A stretch of 39,118 nt of DNA, taken from NCBI GenBank assembly GCA_023145375.1, contig JAGLDY010000042.1, positions 1 through 39,118 on the forward strand. The letters are read 5' to 3'. The DNA is from Candidatus Sabulitectum sp. (lineage in GTDB: Bacteria > Fermentibacterota > Fermentibacteria > Fermentibacterales > JCC-6). Below are positions 25,203-34,432 of this stretch, in pieces. Under the pieces are notes generated by a model, which had not been told where the DNA came from, made no database searches, and saw only the letters and a program-made list of their open reading frames with translations. Both the position numbers and the translations under genes were made by a program. Numbering within the stretch: the first letter of the stretch is position 1; each line of letters begins with the position of its first letter.

Positions 25203-27179
25203 ATGAAATACGGAGGCTACGCGGGAAAACTGCTTAGAGTAAACCTCACCACCGGAGCAGTAGAACAGCAGGACACAATGGATTACCTGCCGAACTGGTA
25301 CGGTGGACGGGCTATGGCAGCAAGAATAGCCTGGGATGAGATACCTCCGGGAACAGGTGCTTTTGACCCTGCAAACCCACTTATAATCCTTACCGGCCCA
25401 CTTACCGGGACTGCGGCTCCATTCTCCGGTAGAACTACCGTATCCGGTGTTTCAGCCCAGGGACACCCTGTGGAGTGGTACTCAAGATCCTCCTTCGGTG
25501 GTCACTGGGGACCGGAGTTGAAGCACGCAGGATTTGATGGAGTGATAGTAACGGGAAGAGCACCCAAACCGGTATTCCTTAGAATTGAGAACAGAACCTG
25601 TACGGTGGAAGATGCCGGTGACCTGTGGGGAATGGGGATCTACTCTTCTCAGAAAAAGATCATGGAACGGTACGGGAAAGACTGGCGGGTATTTTCCATA
25701 GGTCCTGCTGGAGAAAACAAGGTCCGTATTGCCATAGCTGCAACTGAAACAGAAAGCGCTTCAGGCCAGGGAGGTTATGGTGCAGTAATGGGCTCCAAGA
25801 ATCTTAAAGCCATTGCAGTTCACGGCACTCTTCCTCTTGAGGTAGCAGAGCCTGAAAGATTTACCGAAGTCTGCCGCCTGGTGTTGAAAGAAGCACACGG
25901 ATCTCATGGTTGGCCCCATACGGCGAAGCTTGATCCATACAAAGTGAAAAGATTCGGTCAGCGTTACCAGGCATGCACTCAGGGTTGTGGTGTAAAATGC
26001 TACGATGCACGGTTCTATACAACTGTTCCGGCGGTATTACAGAAGGGGAAAACTCTTTCGGGTCAGGTGGACTGTATTGCAGGGCTCTTCCCTGGTTTTG
26101 AAGAGAGCTTCTACAACTGGAATCTTGGTTTTGAAGCAGGCTTTGAGATAGGACAAATAGCAAACGATGAAGGTCTGAACCACTGGGAGATCCTGGTAGG
26201 TCTGATACCCTGGCTCCGCTTCCTGAAAAATGATGGAGTTCTCAACAGAATTGACGGGATGGAAATTGATCTGAACAGTCCTGAGTTCTGGGCATTCCTT
26301 CTTAGAGGTATCTCTAGAAGAGAAGGCGAGTTCCGCTCTGCCCTGGCGGAAGGTACCGTTAGAGCCAGTCAAATACTGGGGATCGGCAAAGAAAGGCTGA
26401 AAGAGCTGTTCCCTGCCTGGGGCTATGCCGGGCACTGGGATGGCCACGGAGACCGGATCAATTATGTATTCTTCCCCTACTGGATAGTCAGTGCCCTGCA
26501 GTGGGCGATGGACACCCGCGATCCCATTTCAAGCGCCCACGGCTACGGGCAGAACATCATGGGATGGAGCAGGATATGTTCTCCTGAACTTGGCCTTGGC
26601 TGGGACAGGATCAAGAAAGTTTCTGCCAATGTATACGGCTCAGAAATATGCGCCGACCCTGAGAGCGGATACCGGGGAAAAGCTTTCCCGGTCTGGTGGC
26701 ACGGGCAGAGATCTGTAATGAAAGACTCCCTTACCGTGGGTGACCAGGTCTTCCCCAGGATATACTCCCTGAGAACAGAGGACAACTTCGCCAGGGCAGG
26801 AAACATGGATGGCCCTTCTTTCGAGAGGCACATGTTCACATCCCTCACCGGTATCCCGTGGAACGACGGGGATCTGGAGCATGCCTCAGAAAGAGTAATA
26901 CAGCTTGAGAGAGCTTTGCTGGTCAGGAACTGGAGCAGATCAAGGACGGATGATGAATCTGTCATACCCTACTTTGAGAAGACAGAACAGCAAACCAACC
27001 CTCTCATCGGCAAGCAGGTTGCTCTGAATCCGGAAAAGTTCAAGAAGGTGATGGATGAATACTACACCCTTCGTGGATGGGATAAGGGAACAGGCAGACC
27101 TACTGTTGAAACCCTGAAGAAGTTCGACCTGAGAAAAGAGGCCGAAGAGCTGGGAGACAAAATAGTTGAAAAAGATTGA
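25203..27179 (+). CDS. Aldehyde:ferredoxin oxidoreductase family (tungsten-type) enzyme
   Basis: 658 residues, normal for AOR. N-terminal marks: YAGKLLRVNLTTG, WYGGRAMAARIAWDEIPPG, NPLIILTGPLTGT, PFSGRTTVSGVS, SIGPAGENKVRIA, GSKNLKAIAVHG. The iron-sulfur motif is CTQGCGVKC (Cys258, 262, 266). The fourth Cys that usually follows in 'KDSLxxCDxVFPR' is Gly513 here (SLTVGDQVFPR), so one cluster ligand is missing or supplied otherwise. The family uses a tungsten or molybdenum bis-pterin cofactor to oxidise aldehydes to acids, passing electrons to ferredoxin; some members reduce aromatic acyl-CoAs. It sits with its four-cluster partner, and the next gene starts before its stop. Substrate uncertain. 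Confidence 0.9.
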   Translation: MKYGGYAGKLLRVNLTTGAVEQQDTMDYLPNWYGGRAMAARIAWDEIPPGTGAFDPANPLIILTGPLTGTAAPFSGRTTVSGVSAQGHPVEWYSRSSFGGHWGPELKHAGFDGVIVTGRAPKPVFLRIENRTCTVEDAGDLWGMGIYSSQKKIMERYGKDWRVFSIGPAGENKVRIAIAATETESASGQGGYGAVMGSKNLKAIAVHGTLPLEVAEPERFTEVCRLVLKEAHGSHGWPHTAKLDPYKVKRFGQRYQACTQGCGVKCYDARFYTTVPAVLQKGKTLSGQVDCIAGLFPGFEESFYNWNLGFEAGFEIGQIANDEGLNHWEILVGLIPWLRFLKNDGVLNRIDGMEIDLNSPEFWAFLLRGISRREGEFRSALAEGTVRASQILGIGKERLKELFPAWGYAGHWDGHGDRINYVFFPYWIVSALQWAMDTRDPISSAHGYGQNIMGWSRICSPELGLGWDRIKKVSANVYGSEICADPESGYRGKAFPVWWHGQRSVMKDSLTVGDQVFPRIYSLRTEDNFARAGNMDGPSFERHMFTSLTGIPWNDGDLEHASERVIQLERALLVRNWSRSRTDDESVIPYFEKTEQQTNPLIGKQVALNPEKFKKVMDEYYTLRGWDKGTGRPTVETLKKFDLRKEAEELGDKIVEKD

Positions 27180-28200
27180 TCTCTTCGTACCTGGAAGACT
27201 CTGCCTCTTCGGTGAACACTCCGACTGGGCAGGGGAACACAGAAAAAACGACAAAACCGTAATGGCCGGGAAATGCATCATAGCAGGAACCGATCAGGGA
27301 ATCTACGGCAGTACAGAGTCTGCAGAAAATGGCTTTCACATCACACAGATACTTCCCGACGGCTCTAAAAGCACTGTACACTCCTATCCGTACTCTCCGG
27401 AGGCTCTAAGGAAGATAGCAGAGTCAGCTGTTTTTGATTCCTACGCAGCAGGAACTGCCTGTACCATACTGGAACAGTACCCTGATCTGGGGCTCAGACT
27501 GGAAGTCAGCAAAAGGGACCTGCCGTTGAAAAAAGGGCTTTCCTCCTCTGCGGCAACCTGCGTTCTGGTTGCCAGGGCATTTAACCTGGTTCATGGACTG
27601 AACCTCTCAATAGAGGAAGAGATGGAAGTTGCCTATAAAGGTGAACTTCTTACCGGCTCCCTCTGCGGAAGAATGGATCAGGCGTGTGCCTATGGCAGAA
27701 ACCCGGTGCTTCTGACGTTTGATGGTGATGAAATGACAGCTGAACCTCTGAGCAACAGGGAACCGCTTTACTTCCTTATGGTGGACCTGCAGGCAAAGAA
27801 GAATACCAGAAGGATCCTGGAAGACCTCAATGCCTCCTTCTCCGCCGGGAACGGATTGATCCGAAAGGCTCTGGGTGAAGAGAACCACAGGATAACCGCT
27901 GAAGCATGCATGGCAATAGAGAGAGGAGACCCTGAACAACTGGGAAAACTGATGACTGAAGCACAGAGAGTCTTCGATGAGATGATCTCACCTGAATGTC
28001 CCTCCGAGCTCACTGCCCCCATACTTCATGAGATGCTTCGGAACAAAGCAGCAGGAGACCTTGCCTGGGGCGGTAAGGGAGTTGGCTCCCAGGGGGACGG
28101 TGCAGCACAGTTCATCTGTAAGGGGAACAGTGAAAGAAGATTGCTTAAAGACAAACTGGTAAGGGATCATGGTGTGCTGTGTCACGATCTCACGCTGTAA
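27166..28200 (+). CDS. GHMP-family small-molecule kinase
   Basis: 344 residues from a TTG start at 27166 that overlaps the AOR stop by 14 bases, with GGGAG 9 bases upstream. Motif 1 is PGRLCLFGEHSDWAG (about 9-23), motif 2 is PLKKGLSSSAATCVL with the Gly/Ser ATP loop (about 120-134), and motif 3 is WGGKGVGSQGDGAA near the C-terminus. GHMP kinases phosphorylate galactose, mevalonate, homoserine and related compounds, or sugars such as glucuronate and heptoses. The mode of the first motif (GEHSDWAG) looks like the sugar kinase branch. Overlap with AOR suggests co-expression, but a shared pathway is not evident. Confidence 0.88.
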   Translation: MKKIDLFVPGRLCLFGEHSDWAGEHRKNDKTVMAGKCIIAGTDQGIYGSTESAENGFHITQILPDGSKSTVHSYPYSPEALRKIAESAVFDSYAAGTACTILEQYPDLGLRLEVSKRDLPLKKGLSSSAATCVLVARAFNLVHGLNLSIEEEMEVAYKGELLTGSLCGRMDQACAYGRNPVLLTFDGDEMTAEPLSNREPLYFLMVDLQAKKNTRRILEDLNASFSAGNGLIRKALGEENHRITAEACMAIERGDPEQLGKLMTEAQRVFDEMISPECPSELTAPILHEMLRNKAAGDLAWGGKGVGSQGDGAAQFICKGNSERRLLKDKLVRDHGVLCHDLTL

Positions 28201-28224
28201 CTCAATACGTGGAAAGGAACAACC

Positions 28225-28734
28225 GTGGAATTCTTTACCGAAAAAGACGACGGGAAATACTCTGCAAAGATTGTAAACATGAGCACGGGAGGAAAACCAG
28301 TGATGGCCATTGTAATGGGGATACTTCCTGTTATTATCTTTGGTGCAATCTTCCTTCTGACACCGCAGGATCAGGGTAAGGGCGGTACAACGAACAACAT
28401 ACACATCATTATAGCTGCGGGGATTTTCATACTGGCAAGTCTCATCGGTTTGTTCATAAGAAAAGCAGGGTTCGGTGCTGGAATAACAGTAGATCAGATG
28501 GAAAGAAGTATCACCTTCAAAAGACCCGGTACTCAGAAAAGAACCATGGATATCGATTCCTTTCAGAAGATCCTTCTTAAGACAAGACAAAGCAGTGCCG
28601 CGGTTCTCAGTCTGGTCTCACGGGATGGGAACAGCCATCTCCTGGGTGTCTCCAGAAACCCGGATCAAATGCGAAGAATGGCGGATGAGCTTTCAACCCT
28701 TATCTCTGTCACTGTCAGCGAAGAAGCCATGTAG
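28225..28734 (+). CDS. Two-helix membrane protein of unknown function
   Basis: 169 residues from a GTG at 28225; AAAGGAAC lies about 7-14 bases before. Two hydrophobic helices are clear (about 29-50, VMAIVMGILPVIIFGAIFLL, and 59-77, IIIAAGIFILASLIGLFI), separated by a short loop (TPQDQGKGGTTNN). The C-terminal ~85 residues are soluble, with short beta strands and a helix (MRRMADELSTLISVTV), perhaps a PH-like membrane-associated domain (IDSFQKILL, SHLLGVS). It follows the GHMP kinase by 24 bases. I do not recognise a family. Confidence 0.6.
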   Translation: MEFFTEKDDGKYSAKIVNMSTGGKPVMAIVMGILPVIIFGAIFLLTPQDQGKGGTTNNIHIIIAAGIFILASLIGLFIRKAGFGAGITVDQMERSITFKRPGTQKRTMDIDSFQKILLKTRQSSAAVLSLVSRDGNSHLLGVSRNPDQMRRMADELSTLISVTVSEEAM

Positions 28735-28891
28735 GAAACTGATCAGATCCCTGTTAACAGTTCTGCCTGCATCTCAGTCTTTCCATGCGCTCAAATACAG
28801 GATGTCATAATGGGCTGTGCGCAACGGTACCCACATGAGCATATTAAGCTGACTGAGTCTTTAACAACATCTCAAATGAGGATTTTTTCAA

Positions 28892-29695
28892 ATGAAGCAG
28901 TTAAAAACCAGAATTGGCATCTTCGACTCGGGAACAGGTGGTTTTTCTATTCTTCACCGGATAATGAAGAAAGTCCCGTCTGTGGAGATAGACTACATCT
29001 CTGATGATGCCTTTGCCCCCTATGGAGAAAAATCCGATGGTGAGATAATAGAAAGAAGTCAGTTGATCACAGAAATGCTCCTTCGCCGGGGATGCTCACT
29101 GATCGTTGTTGCCTGTAATTCCGCAACTGCCGTGGCCATAGAAGCATTGAGAGAAAAACACCGAGGTGTCCAGTTTGTAGGCGTGGAGCCCTACATCAAT
29201 GTACTTAACCATAAAGATCAATTCCCCGGTATCAAAAAGGCAGCTGTTATTACAACAGAACTCACAGGGAATTCACAGAAATTCAAGGAACTGAAGCAGA
29301 GGATCGACCCGGAAGAACGCATACAGCATGTAACAATGGGGAAACTTGCATCAATAGTGGAGGACATCCTTGAAGGAGGTCTGAACGAACCTCTGCGACT
29401 GAACCTTCATGAAGAACTTGAGCCACTCCGTCCTCTCGGCCTTAGTCACCTGATACTTGGCTGCACGCATTACCCGCTGATCGCAAGTCTTATTGAAAGA
29501 GAATTGAATGTAACAACAGTTTCACCAGGCCCCTATGTGGCAAACAGGGTGTCTGACCTGATCTCTTCATCCGGCAATGAATACACCTCTGATTTCTTCT
29601 ATATGTCCACAAACAGCATGGTGTGGGAAAAGAGAACCGGAGCCTATCTTACATCGCTGTTGAGGTATTCTCTGGCGGGGCAGGATGTGCAGTGA
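28892..29695 (+). CDS. murI: Glutamate racemase
   Basis: 267 residues. It has the family marks: FDSGTGG near residue 11 (with the Asp-Ser pair), APYGEKS (usually PYGTKS), catalytic Cys75 in ACNSAT, and the second catalytic Cys191 in GCTHYPL. It makes D-glutamate for peptidoglycan, so the cell has, or had, a murein wall. The 157-base gap before it has no other gene; the ribosome site before the ATG is weak. The next gene's GTG start lies in the GTGA of its stop. Firm call. Confidence 0.94.
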   Translation: MKQLKTRIGIFDSGTGGFSILHRIMKKVPSVEIDYISDDAFAPYGEKSDGEIIERSQLITEMLLRRGCSLIVVACNSATAVAIEALREKHRGVQFVGVEPYINVLNHKDQFPGIKKAAVITTELTGNSQKFKELKQRIDPEERIQHVTMGKLASIVEDILEGGLNEPLRLNLHEELEPLRPLGLSHLILGCTHYPLIASLIERELNVTTVSPGPYVANRVSDLISSSGNEYTSDFFYMSTNSMVWEKRTGAYLTSLLRYSLAGQDVQ

Positions 29696-30600
29696 CACCC
29701 CTGGAGGAAATGGCATTCAGCAATCTGTTGGAGGATGACGATCTCTGTTCAGGGCTTGTGGAGGAAATTTGCAACTCCAGGTCAATACCTTTTCAGGGCG
29801 AGCGAATATATGAAGGCTCCAGGATCCTCTATCAGATCCAGGGAAAAAGAATTGTAAAGGTATTCTCTGCTCAGGAAAACTCCTTCTCTGAAAATGAAGC
29901 GGAATATCTTAAGGCGCTTCATGGAAAGCTGAGTGTAACAACCCCGAAGTTGTTCTCAGCTGGAACTCACAGAGGCTATCCATTTCTCATAATGGAGAAA
30001 TTACCTGGTAGCTCTCTGAAATCAATTTGGATCGACCTGTCTCCGTGGGAAAAAAAGAGAATTCTGTCGCAGATTGCTCAAATGCTGAAGGAGTTGCACT
30101 CGCTGCCAGTTGAGCAGTTGAAAGATAGAGATCCTCAGTGGAGCCGCTTTATGAAGACACAGACAGATAACCTAGTGAACAACCACAGAGAATTCGGGCT
30201 GAACAGTATATGGAGAGATAGGATCCATGAATTCATTGAGAGCACTGAAGCAATTGAATTCTCCTCTGAAACTGTTCTCTGTCATACGGAGGTTATGAAA
30301 GAGCATCTCTTTCTTACAAAGAAGAACGGTTCCTTCAACCTTTCAGGTCTTATAGACTTTGAACCTTCCATGGTGGCCATCCCTGAATACGATTTCTGCT
30401 CTGTGGGACTGTTCATCAGTGGTGGAGAAGCAGGGCTTTTCAAACACTTTCTTGAATCCTACGGGTACAGGGGGAGCCCGGAAGGTATAATGAGAATGCT
30501 TCTTCTGCACAGGTACTCGAACATGAAATGGTTCATATCCACCATTCCTGACAGTGTCCATGTCAACAGCATTGAGGACCTGATCCATTACTGGTTCTGA
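29692..30600 (+). CDS. Aminoglycoside phosphotransferase (APH)-fold kinase-like protein
   Basis: The start is set at GTG 29692, overlapping the murI stop (GTGA), with AGGA 6 bases before; a start inside murI is unlikely. 302 residues. The kinase-like small lobe is seen in EGSRILYQIQGKRIVKVFSA (Lys in IVKVF), then EYLKALHG, and the hinge LIMEKLPGSSL. The catalytic loop reads LCHTEVMKEHLFL, where APH normally has HGDxxxxNxL: Asp is Glu and the Asn site is changed. LIDFEPSMVAIPEYDFCS matches the IDFE/D metal-binding motif of the family. Hence ATP-dependent phosphorylation of a small hydroxyl compound is possible, but the altered loop leaves activity in doubt. Not evidence of antibiotic resistance by itself. 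Confidence 0.78.
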   Translation: MTPLEEMAFSNLLEDDDLCSGLVEEICNSRSIPFQGERIYEGSRILYQIQGKRIVKVFSAQENSFSENEAEYLKALHGKLSVTTPKLFSAGTHRGYPFLIMEKLPGSSLKSIWIDLSPWEKKRILSQIAQMLKELHSLPVEQLKDRDPQWSRFMKTQTDNLVNNHREFGLNSIWRDRIHEFIESTEAIEFSSETVLCHTEVMKEHLFLTKKNGSFNLSGLIDFEPSMVAIPEYDFCSVGLFISGGEAGLFKHFLESYGYRGSPEGIMRMLLLHRYSNMKWFISTIPDSVHVNSIEDLIHYWF

Positions 30601-30648
30601 TTTTTGCAGTATTGCATTGTGCTGTTTCACAAGGGAAAGGACACGACT

Positions 30649-31068
30649 ATGGATTACTCGTTGATAATTGCGCTGCTTATCGGTTTTCCCATGGTGTCAC
30701 TGATAAGCGGGATTGTCTTATTACTGAACCTGAAGAATTTTCTTGCTGATACACCGCGCATCGAAACAGAAATGGACCTGGAACAATTCAAGAAGGTTGT
30801 CACATATCAGATGTACGCCGCCCTTGCGCAGATCTTACTGCTGGGGACACCAATTCTAATCTTCGCATATGGAAGCTTCCGCGGTATTCTATCCTTCAGC
30901 GATGTACTCTATGTGGTTGTACCAAACACCATAATTATCATCTTCAGCAAATTTCTCAGAAAGTATGAGAAAACCGGTCAGTCTATTCCAGCTTCAACCC
31001 CGAAGCTTAAATCTGAGGTAAGCAGTGTCATCCATACCTGGAAGAAAAAAGCACTGCCGAACTGGTAG
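30649..31068 (+). CDS. Small integral membrane protein of unknown function
   Basis: 139 residues from the ATG at 30649, with AAGGGAAAGG 8-17 bases before; an earlier TTG at 30604 is discarded because it lacks a ribosome site. Three hydrophobic helices are visible (about 3-27 SLIIALLIGFPMVSLISGIV, 53-72 MYAALAQILLLGTPILIF, 79-100 SFSDVLYVVVPNTIIIIFS), with charged loops. The tail is basic (TWKKKALPNW). No known domain is recognised. It follows the APH-like gene by 48 bases; a co-transcript is possible. Confidence 0.6.
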   Translation: MDYSLIIALLIGFPMVSLISGIVLLLNLKNFLADTPRIETEMDLEQFKKVVTYQMYAALAQILLLGTPILIFAYGSFRGILSFSDVLYVVVPNTIIIIFSKFLRKYEKTGQSIPASTPKLKSEVSSVIHTWKKKALPNW

Positions 31069-31083
31069 AACTACCGCCTGCGC

Positions 31084-31755
31084 TCAGTCAACAGAGTAAG
31101 ACATAAGGACAGATGTAATTGTAATAACCTCGGCGGAATAGCTCTGTGTATAAACATACTTCACTTTACCAACATTCGGAGCGAAGTCGGTTACCGTCTC
31201 CACAGTGTTACCCTGCTCTATCCAGATCAGCTTCATCTCCAGACAGTTCTCAAAAGTTCCTGCAGGAACATTTACAGTTTCTGTCAGGGAAAGTATCTCT
31301 CCTGTCATTGGAGGATCTTCAGAGAACTGCCATGTTAACCCCACTTCAAGCGGGAAAGGAACAATGGAGGTCGAATCGGTGCCGGTGAGGTTCGTGTAAA
31401 CATGAAGCCCTTCATCGGTAATGTTCATGTAGGTTGTGTATGTCGTGTCGGTAATGAATATCTGCCCTGCCATCTCCAGTGTGTCACTAACGCTGACTGC
31501 CTGAACGAAAACATCAAAACCGCTGGCATGGGACACCTTGTCTGTGATGTCTGTAACTTCTGAACCGGTTATGGTCCCTGTGACTATGCCTGAGACAGAC
31601 ATTGTACCAGCTTTATCGTATACCCACTGATTGCCCACTGAAAGAGGGTAATACGCAGCATCAGACCCTGAGGAGGGTCCGGATGGTGTTTTATCACCAC
31701 ACCCGGAAGCCAGCCCGAGAATTATTACCGTACCGATCAAAATGATCTTCTTCAT
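31084..31755 (-). CDS. Secreted lipoprotein, beta-rich
   Basis: 223 residues. MKKIILIGTVIILGLASGC is a lipoprotein signal with the lipobox Cys at 19, then a Ser/Pro/Gly linker. The mature part opens with YYPLSVGNQWVYD, which recurs in many FCB-type lipoproteins and resembles the opening of DUF3108-like/lipocalin-type domains. It then has strands such as TYTTYMNITDEGLHVYTN and ends with VGKVKYVYTQ and an S-Y-S-V-D tail. AAGGGGAA sits before the start. A tethered envelope protein is inferred; the function is unknown. Confidence 0.75.
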   Translation of the reverse strand: MKKIILIGTVIILGLASGCGDKTPSGPSSGSDAAYYPLSVGNQWVYDKAGTMSVSGIVTGTITGSEVTDITDKVSHASGFDVFVQAVSVSDTLEMAGQIFITDTTYTTYMNITDEGLHVYTNLTGTDSTSIVPFPLEVGLTWQFSEDPPMTGEILSLTETVNVPAGTFENCLEMKLIWIEQGNTVETVTDFAPNVGKVKYVYTQSYSAEVITITSVLMSYSVD

Positions 31756-31951
31756 TCCATTCCCCTTCCATGTTGGGTAACCGCTTCACTCCTTAGAATA
31801 AGGGAATTACCTCTGTGAAACAATGTTACGGGAAACAAGATCACACAGCACCTCTGCTTGCAGAATACCGGCAATCCGGTGATATTCTGGTAGCAATATT
31901 GTAAGATCTGCAGTACTTCAACAGCTGCACTGTAAAAAGGAAGGGTGTATT

Positions 31952-34432
31952 TTGGACCGAATTGAAAAACTGGGAGCCTTCTATATTGGCCGGGAGTACG
32001 ACCTTGAAAAAGGCGAGCGTACAAGCGATGAGGTTATGTATGATGCCAGAGACCTCACCACCCATGCGGTCTGTCTTGGAATGACAGGGTCAGGCAAAAC
32101 CGGGCTCTGCATTGATCTTCTGGAGGAAGCAGCGCTTGACTCTGTTCCTGCTATCATCATTGATCCAAAGGGTGACATAACCAACCTGCTTCTTACTTTT
32201 CCAGACCTTCTCCCAGGGGATTTCAAACCCTGGGTTAACATTGATGATGCCAGAAGAAAGGGCCTCTCTGTGGATGAGTACGCAGGGCAGGTGGCAAAAA
32301 CCTGGAAAAGCGGTCTTGCGGAGTGGGATCAGACGCCCCAGCGAATAAGAGCTCTTAAAGAAAGCACCGAGTTCTCCGTCTTTACTCCTGGATCTGACGC
32401 AGGCATCGGCATCTCTATTCTATCTGCTCTTACCCCTCCTGACTTAAGCTGGGAGACGGATTCAGAATTGATCAGAGAACAGATCCAGGGAGTTGTTAAC
32501 GCCTTGCTGGGGCTGATCGGGGTAGATGCAGATCCACTGCTCAGCAGGGAGTACATTCTACTCTCATCAATTATTGAACACTACTGGAGAAAACAGGAAA
32601 GCCTCGATCTGCCAATTCTGATAACATCAATTCAGTCTCCACCTGTGGAAAAACTGGGAGTATTCGATATCGAGACCTTCTTCCCTGCAAAAGAGCGGTT
32701 CAAATTCGCCATTGCAATGAACAGCATTATCGCATCTCCTGACTTTCAATCATGGTTGAAGGGGGAGCCTCTGGATATAGCCACTCTCCTTCACACGCCT
32801 TCAGGAAAACCTCGCCACAGTATTATCTACCTGGCTCACCTCACTGACAGCCAGAAGATGTTCTTCGTTACCCTTCTGCTGGAGCGAACGGTCTCCTGGA
32901 TGCGCACCCAGTCGGGTACTACAAGCCTCAGAGCCCTCCTCTACTTTGATGAGGTATTCGGATTTCTTCCCCCTGTGGCGGAACCTCCCTCGAAAAAGCC
33001 TCTGCTGAGGCTGTTAAAGCAGGCAAGGGCTTTCGGGCTGGGGCTGATCCTTACCACTCAGAACCCCATGGACATTGACTACAAGGGAATGTCAAATGCG
33101 GGAACATGGTTCATAGGCAGACTGCAGACCGACCGTGACAAGAAACGCCTTCTTGATGGTCTGGAATCCATTTCTGCTGAAGCCGGGTCAGGGTTCGATA
33201 GATCCGAAATTGACAACATCATCTCTTCCCTTGATTCAAGAGTCTTTCTTCTTCACAATGTACATGAGGATGAAACCATTGTCTTCCAGACCAGATGGGC
33301 AATGAGCTACCTCAGGGGTCCTCTCACTAGAGACCAGATCCGCTCTCTCCATCAGAGCAGAGAGATCATTCATGCTCCTGTTCAGGAAAAACCACGGTCA
33401 GAAACTGTGGTTGCTCCTGATGTTACGGGATCCGACTCAAAACAGCCTGTACTTCCTCCCGGGATCAAGCAGGTTTTCCTTCCTGTGGGCATAAGCAGGG
33501 GACAGGCTCTGGATAAGGTCCCCGGGAAGCAGAAAATACAGCTTCATTATGAACCTGCTCTCATTGCCCTGGCAAAAGTTTCTTACTTGAACAGAAAAAG
33601 GAACATTGCCAAAACAGATATCCGTGCTTTTCTTGTGTCTCCGGATGATCAGGGAATCATCATGGAATGGGATGAGGCGGAAACACGGAAACTAACAGTT
33701 GATGATCTTACTCATAACCCGGAACCGGATTGCTTCTTCAGAGATTCACATCCTTCAGGCTGGGCAACTGAAAGAAGTTTGAAAGCCATAACTAAGGACT
33801 TCTCCAACTATTTGTACCACAACAGCATTCTAGAGATACCCTTCAATCCTACACTAAAGATGAATGCTTCTCCTGACGAATCAGAGGCTGACTTCATTGT
33901 TCGCTGCAGGGAAAAAGCAAAAGCACTTCGGGATGTGGATGTGGATAAACTTCGTGACAAAACAAGGACAAAACTGAACCGGCTTGAAACCAAACTGTCC
34001 AGAGAGCAGAGAGAACTGGAAGAAGACAGATCCGACTACAACAGCAGAAAGAGTGAAGAGTTTCTTTCTGCCGGTGAAACAATAGTCGGTATGCTGGGTC
34101 TCTTCGGCAGAAGAAGAACCACAGGTCTTTCAAGTGCCGCCAGAAAAAGACGAATGACAAAAAATGCCAAAGCAGATATAAGAGAATCCGAGGAAGAGAT
34201 TGAAAGGCTGGAGGATGACATCAGACAGCTGGAAGAAGATGTTAAAGAAAAAGCTGAATCCATAGTGGAAAAGTGGGAGGCTGCTCTGGAGGATGCGGAT
34301 GTTCTTGAGGTAAAGCCCAGAAGAGCAGATGTACAGATTACTCTTGTCACTCCCGCCTGGCTTCCAGTGTACCTGATCACCAGAGATGGCTTAACCACCA
34401 GGGTCCCTGCTTTCATCAAAGACCCTGAATGA
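31952..34432 (+). CDS. HerA/DUF87-like ATPase with C-terminal coiled coil
   Basis: 826 residues from a TTG at 31952, with GGAAGGG about 7 bases before. Walker A is GMTGSGKTGL (about 43-52) preceded by DLTTHAVCL; Walker B is ALLYFDEVFGFL (about 328-339). LILTTQNPMDIDYKG and TWFIGRLQTDRDKKRLL follow, typical of HerA/TraG-like hexameric translocases (DNA or protein pumping). Residues about 640-770 are strongly charged and heptad-like (TKLNRLETKLSREQRELEED, SEEEIERLEDDIRQLEEDV), a coiled coil. The ring ATPase could act in DNA processing, but nothing next to it (NurA, Mre11) supports a specific pathway. It overlaps the next gene by ATGA. Confidence 0.85.
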   Translation: MDRIEKLGAFYIGREYDLEKGERTSDEVMYDARDLTTHAVCLGMTGSGKTGLCIDLLEEAALDSVPAIIIDPKGDITNLLLTFPDLLPGDFKPWVNIDDARRKGLSVDEYAGQVAKTWKSGLAEWDQTPQRIRALKESTEFSVFTPGSDAGIGISILSALTPPDLSWETDSELIREQIQGVVNALLGLIGVDADPLLSREYILLSSIIEHYWRKQESLDLPILITSIQSPPVEKLGVFDIETFFPAKERFKFAIAMNSIIASPDFQSWLKGEPLDIATLLHTPSGKPRHSIIYLAHLTDSQKMFFVTLLLERTVSWMRTQSGTTSLRALLYFDEVFGFLPPVAEPPSKKPLLRLLKQARAFGLGLILTTQNPMDIDYKGMSNAGTWFIGRLQTDRDKKRLLDGLESISAEAGSGFDRSEIDNIISSLDSRVFLLHNVHEDETIVFQTRWAMSYLRGPLTRDQIRSLHQSREIIHAPVQEKPRSETVVAPDVTGSDSKQPVLPPGIKQVFLPVGISRGQALDKVPGKQKIQLHYEPALIALAKVSYLNRKRNIAKTDIRAFLVSPDDQGIIMEWDEAETRKLTVDDLTHNPEPDCFFRDSHPSGWATERSLKAITKDFSNYLYHNSILEIPFNPTLKMNASPDESEADFIVRCREKAKALRDVDVDKLRDKTRTKLNRLETKLSREQRELEEDRSDYNSRKSEEFLSAGETIVGMLGLFGRRRTTGLSSAARKRRMTKNAKADIRESEEEIERLEDDIRQLEEDVKEKAESIVEKWEAALEDADVLEVKPRRADVQITLVTPAWLPVYLITRDGLTTRVPAFIKDPE

